In this document: in pieces, positions 45,070 to 56,488 of the stretch
Layout of the letters: every line of letters begins with the position of its first letter
How positions within the stretch are numbered: position 1 is the stretch's first letter
NCBI GenBank assembly: GCA_028671895.1
Contig: JAPMAC010000209.1
Span: forward strand, 22,652,501 to 22,716,500
DNA length: 64,000 bases
Direction: 5' to 3'
Source of the DNA: Oenanthe sinensis
Taxonomy: Eukaryota > Streptophyta > Magnoliopsida > Apiales > Apiaceae
Notes under the pieces: model-generated
Seen by the model: the letters and a program-made list of their open reading frames with translations, nothing else
Told to the model about the DNA's origin: nothing
The model's database searches: none
Translations under genes and position numbers: made by a program

Positions 45070-47934
45070 TTCAACATGGGTCGTTACAATTCACTTAAAC
45101 AATGAAATATTTTACAGACTTACAGTAACTATAGTATCTTAACCCTTACCTTATCGAAGTTCAACTAACGCATCCAATTTTTCCTTCCGGATTTCTTTTC
45201 TTATGCACCATGTTTGTCTAATCAATATCCATTTGCTCTTTATTGAGGTAGAGGATTCATCTTCTTTCTCCCTAACTGGTCAAGTTGCAACAATTCGCAA
45301 GAGTGAGCGGACTAATGCTCAACAAGTATACTATAAGAGGTCATATTTATAACTATATCACATAGATTAGAGATGAAGAAAATAAAATGCATTAAAGATT
45401 TAACATTTTAAACCTTCAAGTGCAGCATCAAAGATGTAGCATATTCTTTAATATACAACTTACTTTTCAAGATGAGAGCTGCCAAATGTAGCGGTATGGG
45501 CGCTGAAGTTCAAATGAACTTATACAAACACCAATAATACTATTTTAACAAGACATTGAGATATCACAAAGACATATAAGTCGTGCAGTATTTCCCTTTT
45601 TTCCTGACTATTAAAAAGCTAGATATGAAAGATCTAACTCTTGTGCCAACATGTTATCGATAAAATAATATTATTAAAAACAAAACAAGAACTACATAGT
45701 CAACCAAAAACATCCGAGAAAAATATTATATTAACTCTAGGACGATAGGAAATACCAAAGAATGGATGTGAACTTCAACATATGTTTTTTTCTTCGCATC
45801 AAATAGATTTATAGAAAATTTAATATTCATTTTCCCCCGTTGGAATAAATATAAACTCCAATGCTGTATCTCACTCCAGAATAAAAGAAAACCAAAATAT
45901 ATAAATCATTATAAACAAAAATTATTACAACTGAGTCGAACTCCTTCAATTTTCATTACAGGTGATCAGCCTGGTAGTGAACCCCTCGTCGCATGCAATG
46001 TAAAAAGGTCCTCCTATCTTCAATAACCACTAAGGCAATAACATACTCCAGCCATGAAGACCAATAAATTATTTAAGCTAGAAGGTCCAGAAGTTACTCC
46101 AGCCACGAAGGCCATAAATCACTTTAGTGTTCAACTCAGCTGACTCCCAAATGACTTCATAGTAAAATAATAGTAATATAACTTGAAAATCAATTCAATT
46201 ATCCAAAGAATGATTATAAAGCATTAAAGTCCAGAATAATTTCCTAAATGGACGGTTCGGAAAAATTCCACATATTAATAAATAATTCTTTAAGTCAACC
46301 ATCAATTCAATTCACAAGCACTTGAAAATACATTTCTTCATTAAGGACTATATAATGATTAATTCCCCAAGTCCTCCATCAACTATTTCCACCATCTATG
46401 ATGCATAAAAAATGGAATAATCAAATGGAGTTCCCCTTCCCCCTTCAATAAGAATTAAAATAAATGAACTCTGCAAATTAGTTTCTATATTCCTAAGGAA
46501 TTATAATTAAATTAAAAATATATTCAAGAGTACTTTTACTCAAAATAAAATGAGGGAATAATAAAATTCCAAATTTAAAACAAGATAGTGAGATTTATAT
46601 AAAAGAAGTGAAGGTAGCAAACTTGCATTAACCTTTTTGAAATGATTCATCTTACAGTTGTACGTTCTTCAATCTTATTGTCTCCATTGCCAAAGAGTCG
46701 CCTGTCAGATAAAACAAGCAAGAATAGGTGTGCTTTCCTGTCTAACGGGATCGACTACATCATATTAGCATCCAGGTGCCAGAATGTGGAGTTGAGGTGT
46801 TAACTTCACAACTGGTTTCCATTTCCATCAATTAAAATGTCACCCTAAATTATACAGCCAATTGATTTTCGATGCGACTGAAATAGATAAATTTACTTTC
46901 TTATGTTCTCGGTCAGCTTCACTAAACACCTTATCACCGCTTCCTGCTATTCAACATGCTAATTGCTCCAAACGAGAAAAGTGGCTTCTTAACCAGGCAT
47001 TTTCTCACCATATATGAAGCGTGACAATTATTCTAACTGATAAACTGTAGAACTCAAGCCCAGGTATAGCATTAGACTTCTTGCCCGGACTGAGATATCA
47101 GGCCACCTCGTGGTATCAATAAAACCCTGATTCTCAGCAACTTGACAGAGTCATGACTTGCTAATTTTAAATATAGCTCCTCCATCATTGTTCAGAGTAA
47201 CAGAAATATCATTTTCCTCTATGTAGCTGGCTCCCACAATGTATAATATTTCCTTCAAGTTAATTATAAAACCCACCGTTTGATTCTGAAAAAAAAAACT
47301 AAGACATCAACATAAAAACAAGAACACCGACAGAAAATAAATCGACTCTTTGATGCCAATTATTTCTTAAATGATGAACCTTGCTCAAGTATTTCACACT
47401 CTTTCTGCATTACTCCGGAAGTATCCCCCTTTTATGACAACACTTCAATGTATTTGGATTGAAGAGTCGATTTGGGCCTGATGGACCGGACCCAATACCT
47501 AGCCCATATAGGTAACTTGTCCTCAAAGAACTACGTGTAGCTTGAACCCCTAAATAGGGTACATAGGCCTCTTGTTTCAGTTGAATCGACGGTTGGCAGC
47601 AAGAGAGCAAACATTTGTTCTGGCCTTCTAATGAATCAACAGCAAAATCAACTACTAAAATCCATCACTTTTCTCCCGTGTTCTTCGCGTTCTTCATCAA
47701 GATCATCAGCACAATCATCATATTTTCCTCCGTGATTCCAGCAAACCTCCAAATTACTGTTATACCAGTTTCTCCCTGTAACAGAAACAAATCCTTTTCT
47801 AATTTTCTACCATATTCTTGAATATTTCTAATGATGTATATATAATTAAACTTAATAATAAATTACAATTAAATTTATACCTAGACAATAACATAAAATA
47901 TATAAATTAATATTTTAATTTCTCGTTCCGCATC
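45043..47934. other. LTR-like and unassigned DNA between the duplicated blocks
   Basis: TGTAACACCCCAAATCAG at 45043 and GAGTGAGCGGACTAATGCTC near 45301 resemble Ty3/gypsy chromovirus LTRs. A phrase ACTCCAGCCACGAAGGCC is repeated near 46047 and 46096. No matching LTR end was found. A short open segment on the minus strand at about 47290-47160 (VGFIINLKEILYIVGASY) and less AT-rich DNA at 47410-47640 are unassigned. Confidence 0.35.
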
Positions 47935-48055
47935 ACATGATGACCCATCACCATAAACAATCATATCCACATGCCAAATTGGTCCCAACACGTGCCTACT
48001 GCACAGCAACTCAAGCATGTGTGGGCTCAGGGCACACTAGAAAACATATATATGT

Positions 48056-48528
48056 AGGGTCTTACTCTAATAGAAACCATGTATATCCTAGAAACAAGAA
48101 ACCCCCATAGATATATAAATATATGATAGAGTCACACACTCCTTACTCACACATCCCCATTTTCCATGTACTTCATCCTGCACACTCTTTCTTAATAATT
48201 CACTACAGTCCTAATATTTCTCGATATCGACCATGTGTACATCTCATCATCATCATCTATCTCTCGTAAATTTTCTATCTTTCAATCATTCAAATCAAAT
48301 TATTAGTTTTTCCAATGTTGATACTTATCACCACCAATGACTTCTCTCTTGTCTCATCCACCAATCTTCATAACACCACATTATTTACACATGACGTGGT
48401 GTGTTGTGGTGGGATGGTGTGGGAAATAGAGAGTAAAGAATGTGGTGTGGATTTAATTAAAGTAAAAATATTAATATTTAATATTAGTTTCTACTTTTTA
48501 TTATAAGATTGGTTTCTATTTGAGCAAT
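48056..48528. mobile_element. Inverted-repeat element in block B
   Basis: The left end TCTTACTCTAATAGAAACCA and the reverse complement of the right end ATTGCTCAAATAGAAACCA are imperfect inverted repeats of about 18 bases. The interior (for example 48315-48506) has open stretches but no recognisable protein. It sits where block A has a different inverted-repeat element. Confidence 0.45.
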
Positions 48529-49157
48529 TGTTTGTATATATATAGAGACACACACACTTACAATTCTATAAATACATGTGAAAATGCATTTTTTTGTGAA
48601 AATGCATTTTTTTATATAAACACACACATATATTGAGTAGATAATCCAAGCACTACACTAAATCTATTGGGTACTTTCTTTTTTGTGTACCTTTTATTTC
48701 ATTTTTTCACCTTAAAGTTCAAATCCAGACTAGTAAAGATTTAGACTATGTGATACACATAACCATACCTCTGCCCCCACAATTTACAGTATCTCTTTTT
48801 ATAAATAATAATATATAAGTGAGATGTCTCTTTGCAGTTTCCATATCCTTCTGTGTAGGGTTGTCATTAGTTTTGATTCAATTTATAAATCAATAATCAT
48901 TACAATTAGTGGTACAAAGGAGTCAATAGAACCATTAAAAAATCCTTGATGGTTATTATTACTTAAAATTGTGGGCCGAATCACAAAAAAACAAATTATA
49001 GTATAATCAATGCTTCAAAGCCTTATAATATCAAATATGAAGTTATACATGTTTTCTTATTAATCATAATTTAAATCTGTGATATTTTATGAATTGTATC
49101 GAAAATCAATACTAGTACAAAGACAATACGGGATAGAAAAGTACACTATATATATAT

Positions 49158-49915
49158 TGTTAGGGATATATTCATTTGATGATGTACAGAATACTAGAAC
49201 AGGGTCTAGATTAGTTTATCTGTAATAAGTCTTTCTAGTCTCTGAAATGAATAATCAGAGTCTAGATGGTCAACATTCATGTTACTTGTACTTAGAAGAA
49301 TTTCTGTAGAAAGTGAAACCAGAGTCTGCATGAAGATCAGAGTCTGGAAGGTGATCAGGGTCTATAGACTATCAGAGTCTGTGATCTATCAGAGTCTACA
49401 TGTGATCAGAGTCTGAAGATCATCAGAGTCTGAAGATTTCAGAGTCTATACAGTTGAGGATAAATTTGGAAGAAGATCACAAGAATGGAAAGTCTTCGAA
49501 GATCAAGATAAATATATTGCAGATATGCTATGGGAAAGAAAGAGAATTCTAGAAGGAAACTGTCAGCTAATAATTAGGAATTCTATTCCTATTGTAATTT
49601 ATCTTTCTGTTATTAGTTGATAGGCAGCTCTCTATATAAACTCTATGTAACCTAATTGTAAAGGTGTGGAAGTCGAAACATAATCATCTGAGTGAAATTT
49701 TGTGAGAGCATAGAAATAGAGAGAGTTGCTGTGATAAACACAGAGAAGCTACTAGGGTTTGTGTACACCCTAGGAGAGTTTTGTATTCACAAATCAATAA
49801 TACAAAACAGTACTTATTCATATTTTTGTGTTTGAGTTTGTTCTTAATTTGATTTTAAATCGGGCAGAAAAGACATACAAGTATTCAACCCCCCTTCTAC
49901 TTGTACGACTGGGAA

Positions 49916-49919
<4 letters not shown>
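49158..49919 (+). mobile_element. Solo LTR of the element 2 family
   Basis: 762 bases starting TGTTAGGGATATATTCATTT and ending CTGGGAAAACA, alignable end to end with the reverse complement of 19790-20578. It has eight exact CAGAGTCT motifs plus one variant (49256-49447) and a TATA box CTATATAAA near 49632. TATAT flanks both ends (49153-49157, 49920-49924), fitting a 5-bp target duplication, though within an AT run. No internal region remains, so it is the product of LTR-LTR recombination. Confidence 0.92.

Positions 49920-49971
<52 letters not shown>
49920..49971. repeat. (TA)n microsatellite next to the solo LTR
   Basis: About 26 TA units immediately after the LTR end. Block A has only a short TATATATA at the same site, so the run expanded after insertion or was generated with it. 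Confidence 0.95.
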
Positions 49972-49974
<3 letters not shown>

Positions 49975-50067
49975 AAAGACTAACAACAATTAAAATTGTA
50001 CTTTATTACCTAGATCAAAATGGCAACTACATATATAATACAATTCTTTCAATATAATGACATATCG

Positions 50068-50195
50068 AGGGAGATGGGATAGCTGAATTAGTAAGGATTT
50101 TCTTGTGCTCATCCCAGGTCCTCGCTTTGAATCTAACTCATTAGAGAATTATCTAAGAATCAATACTAGTTTATCGGCTTATAAGCTTTACTGAA
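50068..50195 (+). mobile_element. tRNA-derived SINE-like sequence, block B
   Basis: Paralogue of 42795-42930 with GAGATGGGATAGCTGAATTA and a degenerate B box. It was present before the duplication. Confidence 0.4.
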
Positions 50196-50510
50196 ATAAG
50201 ATATAATGACATATCACCTTTATTTAGTCAAACTCGATACTTTGACTAATAGTGACGCAATTGGTGTAACATATCTAGATGTGGCACATAATGTACAAGC
50301 ACAAACTGCCAGTGTAGCTAAAACATGCTAGTTTATGCTTGCAAAAGTCCCAAAGAGTAAACTACAATGCAGTTCGGCATATAAAATTCTTAACTACTTC
50401 GCAAAAAAAAGATCATCTTAACTGGGGGAAAAATCACAATGCAAGAGAAGGAATTAAACATGTGGTGACATGGGAATAACACACGCTCACACACACCAAA
50501 ATTACCACTG

Positions 50511-51204
50511 CTCCTGACAAAAAGAGTCATAATTCATCAGTTATATCTGCTGAGCAAAAAGCATCAATTTACTCTTTGAGAAGTTAACCAAGCCATCTAA
50601 CACGCTTCTTAGTTCCGCTACACTAAATTTTTGGTTCTTATTGAGAACAAAAAGCAGACTGAAAGTAGTACACAATCCTGGTTAAACAGAAAAGTTATGA
50701 GCAACTACCCACAGATAGCATATTTGTAGGCATGGTGTTTTTGAGAACATGTGAATTTAAGATTTTGTGGCACAAAAAGTATTTAAACAGATTAAGATAT
50801 ATATGTGAAAGTAGAAGACATATTGTATGTCAAGCAGCTAATGAATACTAATACCAAGATCGTAATTAATGATCAATATCCAGCAATTATTTGAAAATTA
50901 GAACAGTCAAAGTAGACAATTACAGGACAGGTGGGCTCCTTTAGAATATTTTTTAAAAGTTGTGTTCCAAAGTTGTCAACATTCTCTTAGTTACAACCGC
51001 AGACACAGAAAATTTACTATATGATCGATCTACAGTTGTGTCAAAAGTCTACTTGATAGTTCTATCATAAATTATTCATAATAAATAATTAAATACTGGT
51101 ACAGACAGGAAAATAACCTAATGTGGGTATACGATTGTATGTCGGTGTAGATTTATTTAAATATAAGTAATTAACTGTTGAAAAAGAAAAGAATTCGGAC
51201 TTAC
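50511..51204. other. AT-rich DNA without recognised features
   Basis: I see no gene or repeat here. Confidence 0.6.
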
Positions 51205-51421
51205 CATTGTAGTATCTTAGGCCTAGTTCTGATGGCCTTAATCACAGTAAAAGAGGAAATCAGCACCAAATCAAACATAAACACATAACATGTGTATCCC
51301 GCTCGTAGAGCATGTCTGTAAGTAATATGTAAGAATCTGTTTCCAAAATGGCCATGCGTGCTTTCTTGCTGCCAAGGGTAATTGCAAAATGAATCAACTA
51401 GATCACATATCAACACATACT
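51205..51421 (-). other. Unrecognised exon-like open segment
   Basis: Open on the minus strand, preceded by a TTCTTCAG acceptor and ending at a strong donor (CAATG/GTAAGT at 51205/51204). It encodes about 71 residues, including a hydrophobic stretch that could be a membrane segment (YVFMFDLVLISSFTVI) followed by basic KAIRTRPK. I do not recognise the family. The phase does not fit the neighbouring open segment at 51964-52107, so a shared gene would need another exon or is broken. Confidence 0.35.
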
Positions 51422-51689
51422 CTGAAGAATTTAAAAATATATATTGGATTTAGGTGGCAACAATAATGGAACCCCTGAGGCCCTGACTGAACTTAAGGAA
51501 GCAGTAAAACTAAACATGAGAAAGAAGCAAATAAAGCAAAAGAAGATTTGGAAGGGTGTTACTTTGTACTTTCTCATTGTATCTTCTTTGAATGGTTGTT
51601 TGATAGAAAGTTTATTGTAATGTGTGTAACAGGTTGAATTGGAGCTCGTGTTCCTGTTTTATTATGTCACATTTGATTATGTTTATGTT

Positions 51690-51805
51690 TTTAGTGGGTC
51701 TGAGCAGCATTCCATGTGAACTTACATGGAATGTGTTGCTCCTTTAGTTCATGCACTCTGCCATGGATAGAATGGCACTATTCTTGTGTCCGGTCAACTG
51801 AGGTT
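51690..51805 (+). repeat. Inverted, diverged partial copy of the segment at 51964-52107
   Basis: On the plus strand GGAATGTGTTGCTCCTTTAG, CACTCTGCCATGGATA and CTTGTGTCCGGTCA parallel the minus-strand GAATGTGTAGTTCCTTTAGT, CACTCTGCTGGATA and CTTGTCTACGGTCA. The pair is inverted with about 160 bases between. Confidence 0.6.
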
Positions 51806-51963
51806 CTACTTTTTAACTATTATTTATGTTTCTTTGATTTCTATATGAATATTATGAAAATTTCCCAGTATATGTGTGTATATATGATTAATGTTAGGCA
51901 TATTTGAAAATAACATATAGAAATTAATGAACCAAAAAACATAGTTAAGAAGTGGAGCCCTAC

Positions 51964-52107
51964 CTGACCGTAGACAAGAAACAGTTTCATTATCCAGCAG
52001 AGTGTATCAACTAAAGGAACTACACATTCCTCGAAAATTCGCGAGGAATGATGCCCAGAGCTGCAATAGACATAACCGATCGTGAACACATGAGCTCCAG
52101 TTTGAAC
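51964..52107 (-). other. Unrecognised 48-codon exon-like segment
   Basis: Acceptor ATAATAG at 52108, donor CAG/GTAGGG at 51964/51963, exactly 48 codons, phase 0 at both ends. The peptide includes HVFTIGYVYCSSGHHSS and VPLVDTLCWIMKLFLVYGQ, with an amphipathic or hydrophobic C-terminus. I do not recognise it. The clean splice borders suggest a remnant of a real gene. Confidence 0.4.
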
Positions 52108-53828
52108 CTATTATACACACAGATTACAATAAATTAGTGATCAGACAATAAATTAGTGAATCAACTAGAGTTTCATAAAAATAATAGAAGAAAATAATTA
52201 GGATTATCTGATTTATGATTTTGTGAAGTGAAAAATAGATGATCGGAAATTGGATGAGAGAGAAAGATAGATACGGTGTGTGTATTTTGAAATACATGTA
52301 TCTACACTCAAAATATATAACTATGCCTACCAGCAGACAAAATGGGTAATGTTACGTGTCATATACAGATCATCTTCAAACAGAATTTTGCCTACATATT
52401 TAAAGATTAAATGCATTCATTCCAGTAAATTACTTTCTGTATAGAGGAAATATGAAGTATACACATACATGCTGAATAACAATTGGCAAATGGTCCAGAT
52501 GTATGTTATAGCATGCTTGTCGCGCCTAGCCGCCTAGTTTCCGCGGTAAGGTAAAATATACTAAAATTTAATGCTAAGTGCGGTCAGGATAGGTGGGTCC
52601 CCTCTATTCGCAATGGAAATACCTTACAACTACTAATTCCCACGGTAAATAATTGCTACAGCATACACCTGTGGACCTGCCCCCATACCAATTAAGACAA
52701 TTGATATCCAATATGTTTTAAAGAGGGGTTGCGGTCTTTTTCCCCCCACACCCACGCTTGTAATATGATTTTTAATCAAGGCTAGGTAAATTGGGGAATG
52801 CAAAGTTTTATTTATTGTTATACAAGAAATTTTAAATTCGAACAACTTAGTAGTTATGTATGTAGGGGTCCAATCTAAATACTTCACTTGCTGAATTTTA
52901 AATTTAATGGGTCATTAACATACATCTTAAGAAGAAAATGTGTATATTGAAAGCTTTAAAATTGTGAGATAGCATAATTTAAAACTAAGAGTTAATAAAC
53001 CTAAGAAATAAGGGAGATAACAATAAAAAAAATAGTAAAACTATTTTAATAGTGAGTAAAATGGGGACACAAATCAAACCTTGAGCTCCTTTGTTATTGT
53101 TACTAAAAGCTAATACTGTAGTATACTTAGATAAACAATCTGACAGTGTGGCTCCGCCACTGCAGGACACTCTCCATCAGAAATACATGTGGCTTGATAG
53201 TTAAGACCATCATCATGTATCAGTCATGATCTACCTAAATACTCCTGGAGCTTATGTTAAATTAATAAATCTGACTTAGTTTACATTTAAAATTGCAGAT
53301 ACATTGATAGACATACGCAAAATATTAGCATATTAAGTAGAAGGTGGGGAACCTACCATGGGGGACAACAGACAAGTAACTAGTGAAACCTCCGTGACCT
53401 GCACTTTCCAATTTTGCTCTCATACCCGTATCGACCGAACATGGCATGCATGTGGGTATAGGATCTGATTCAGATTTTCCATATTGAAATAGGACACTTC
53501 ATCTTGGAATAATCTAAGTTCAAAATGATACAAGGCCTTACAACAACTTCTTTATAGGGAATAGGGTCCGTGGATGACTTTCGACTTGTACTAAAAAACA
53601 AGTAAGCATTTTTCCTATCTTATCCTATGAATTTATGCTATAGATATGATTTATAATCACATGTATAATTTTATTGGTAGAAGACACTACTATTTAAAAT
53701 GTAATATGGAAATTAAAACATATAAATTTTTACTTATGTTAAGCTCATATCTAGAGCCAGCGCACCCATGTCAAATCTTGAATCCACATCTAGGAATTCA
53801 AAATTTCTTAAAACTAAATATCTGATAC

Positions 53829-54105
53829 TTGAATCCGCACCGGTATCCGACACCCATACCCGAATCCAGGTAACATAGAGAGAAACATCCATGAGACTTT
53901 GGACGGTGACAAGAAGCTCAATTTAGTAGTAGCCTCTTCTGTAGTGAAAATATCAGTGCATTTAACAATGGTCTCGTGCAACCTCAGAGCTCTTGTACTG
54001 AGATATTGCAAGAATTCCATTTCAATAACTTGTCCCGCAAATTTCCAAATAGATACTGCTGTCAAACAATTTCCAATGCTGATGCAGGAGCATTATGGTT
54101 GATCT
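53829..54105. other. Unassigned, less AT-rich insertion in the F-box relic
   Basis: Open in both directions for 67-83 codons, for example SVVKISVHLTMVSCNLRALV on the plus strand. No homologue recognised and no counterpart in the intact-order F-box copy. It may be a captured gene fragment. Confidence 0.3.
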
Positions 54106-54109
54106 ATTT

Positions 54110-54685
54110 GATCTCATGAGAATCTATTGTGAAGCCAATAGTCAACTTAATTAACAATATGGGCTGATTTATTATGTTGGGGTTATTATTAGATAATTAT
54201 ATTAAGTAAATTTTGGCTTGCAAGTTTTTACCTTTCACTTGAAAGATTTTTTCTTGTTTTAAGCACTTAGGATTTATTTTTCTAGTTGAATATGGTTTTG
54301 ATGTAATTCCTATTTGGATTGGGCTTTTGATTGATTTCCAATTTGGGTTCAAGTATTAGCAAATTCCTAGCTGATTTTGAATCTAATTGAGAATCCTAAT
54401 TGTTTTAGGTTAAGGTTATATTCCTTGCCTATATATACCCATATATTGTAATCTTTTAAGGGAGAAGAATTTGATGAATAAAATCGTGAGTTTTATACTT
54501 GCAAAACCCTAGAGAGTTGGTGGTTAATTCCTTTAAACTTTCTTATCCAGATTTCGTTTAGTTTGTGGGTGATTAATTTCTTTAAGCAATCTAAGCAAAT
54601 CGATCCTTTAGTTTTGTTTCTTGGTGATTAAATTCTTTATAGAAGCAATCTAAAGTTACTTTTCCGCTGTGAATCTGATCTACAG
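54110..54685 (+). repeat. LTR-like sequence in the F-box relic
   Basis: It contains a TATA-like CCTATATATACCCATATATT (about 54429), a following AAAACCCTAGAGAGTTGG leader and a repeated GGTGATTAA(T/A)TTCTTT phrase near 54568 and 54622. It ends near CTGATCTACA (54684). The layout is that of a solo LTR, but clean ends and a target duplication were not found. Confidence 0.4.
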
Positions 54686-55464
54686 AGAAAAATATACATC
54701 AAATGCAGTATAAAAACACCTCTTTTTAGTCCAAAAACAAATGCTCAGTATAAGTAATTTGCCAAACTTCCGTAATCTGTGCAATGTTTTTAACTCTAAG
54801 CACACATGGAAAACGCAAGACAAAGAATTACATGTCTTATATCGTTCAAATCAACAAACGCAACCTCCCACCAGAACATTCTTTAAAGACTTCTGATCTC
54901 AAAAAATTATAGTAAATCCGTATACCAGAAAATCAGTGCAACCTTAACGAAGCTTCTCGTGAGTCTCGAGTGATATCAATATGCCTATGTTGTAGAGAGA
55001 CACCTTAAATACTAGTACAGTAAGCTTGAAATTTAGTCACTGTTGGAGCATTAATGACAATTTCCCTTTTTTTTTAGTAAGCTTATCAGGCACTAGTATC
55101 CATTCTCTAATAATTCACGGGGTAAGCAAGTATCAAATATTGTGGGAAACGATAATAAATTAAAATGAACATAACCAAACGATTAAATTAAATACGAAAT
55201 AAATCAATCAAATTCGAATGTTACCCGGTGGGTTCTTTCGAAAAATTCCAATCATCACACACAGATATGTATACATACATACATATAAATATGAGGGGTG
55301 GAGAACTTGAGATGGGAAAGTCAGGGGTGTCATCGAACTGGGTTCCTTGGCTTTGTTTAAATGTTTGGCAGCAAAAAAGGAAGAGGAAGGCATGCTACTT
55401 TGGTTTCTTACGCTTTAGTTTGTTTGCTGGAAAACAAGTTTGATTGTGGAAAATTATAGCTAGG

Positions 55465-56488
55465 TAGGTTCTAAATTTTTTGTCTCCTCCAGTAAAATTA
55501 ATTAAATTTTGATTATAAATTATATATATTATTATATAAAATAATTTTTTTTTGACAAATTTAAAACAGTTTACATTAATAATTTGAAAGGAGCTCATGC
55601 GAGACAAATCACAACTGAACATGCAACCTAGTTGAAGAACAAATAAATGAGTTAAACAATTAGTCACTTTATTTCTAGACCGTTTAACAAAATGAATACA
55701 AATATTTTTAAAATTAAAAATAAATTCGATAGCATCCCAAGCAATCCAAATTACATCAACATTCCTAAAAATAGTAGTATCATAATTGAAATTCACATAA
55801 TAAAAATCATTTTTAGATCGGTGTTCAAGAATTTCAATAATTGTACTAATTTAAATTGGAGGAACAGATGCCCTATACGATGAACAATTTTTGGTTTTGA
55901 AAGATGAGTTTTTACAATATTTATCATCGACCGAGTTTAGATATGGGTTTTCCAAATCCCTTAATACACCATGTAATGTATTCTCAATAAAATAAAATCG
56001 AAATTAAACTCGCACAAAGCGATATAAAAATTCAAAAAATCAAAAATCTTGGAATGACACCAAATTTTGATATGATGTTAAGTAGGATATTTTGAATTTA
56101 AAAATATATTTTATTTGATATTTTGAACTCTAGATAAACGAATAGAAAAACTCCAATGGATTTTTTGAGATTTTTGGGACAAAAACTCGAGAGATGAAAG
56201 AATGGAGGGACGAAAATGGATTTGTGAAGAGGGATGAAGGCTTAATCGATGAAAGAGAAGTAGATCTGAAGAAAGAAAGGACAACTAGCTTGGGTTCTTA
56301 GCAATAAAAGGAGATGTCGACTCTCATTATAATTTTCAATTATTACTATTATTATATAAATTAAATAAAATATTATAATAATGGAATAAAGTGGCTTTAT
56401 ATGCTACGTTCTAAACTTTTTGTCACTTCTGGTTAAATTAATTAAATTTTGATAAAAAAAAATTATATATATTATTATATAAATTAAT
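55465..56488. repeat. Pair of direct repeats about 937 bases apart
   Basis: 55465-55550 and 56402-56488 share GTTCTAAATTTTTTGTC-type sequence followed by AAATTAATTAAATTTTGAT and ATTATATATATTATTATATA. They enclose the RNase H remnant at 55610-55796, so they may mark a duplication or the flanks of an old insertion. Confidence 0.6.
55610..55796 (-). pseudogene. Retroelement RNase H-like C-terminal remnant
   Basis: The minus-strand peptide contains WDAIEFIFNFKNICIHFVKR followed by SRNKVTNCLTHL. This matches the end of plant RNase H domains of LINE type (..VKRSxNxVADxLA..), with the conserved Ala-Asp replaced. Only the tail of the domain is present; stops follow. Confidence 0.45.

Larger units (their letters stand above)
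47935..50510. repeat. Duplicated block B, paralogous to 41560-43228
   Basis: Collinear with block A. It is interrupted by an inverted-repeat element (48056-48528) at the same place as that of block A, and by a solo LTR (49158-49919) absent from block A. Homology fades near 50510. Non-coding. Confidence 0.85.
52330..55070 (-). pseudogene. Decayed second copy of the F-box/LRR/FBD gene
   Basis: Blocks match the F-box gene at 38193-40483 in the same order and strand. 52330-52530 matches the last exon and its intron (ATATACAGATCNTCTTCAA, TTTGCCTACAT). 52715-52830 matches the following intron. 54705-54860 matches exons 3 and 2 (TTACATGTCTTATATCGTTC). 54925-55060 matches the end of exon 1. Many indels and stops are present, and no F-box N-terminus remains. 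Unrelated DNA, including 53829-54105 and an LTR-like stretch, has been inserted in the middle. Confidence 0.75.
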
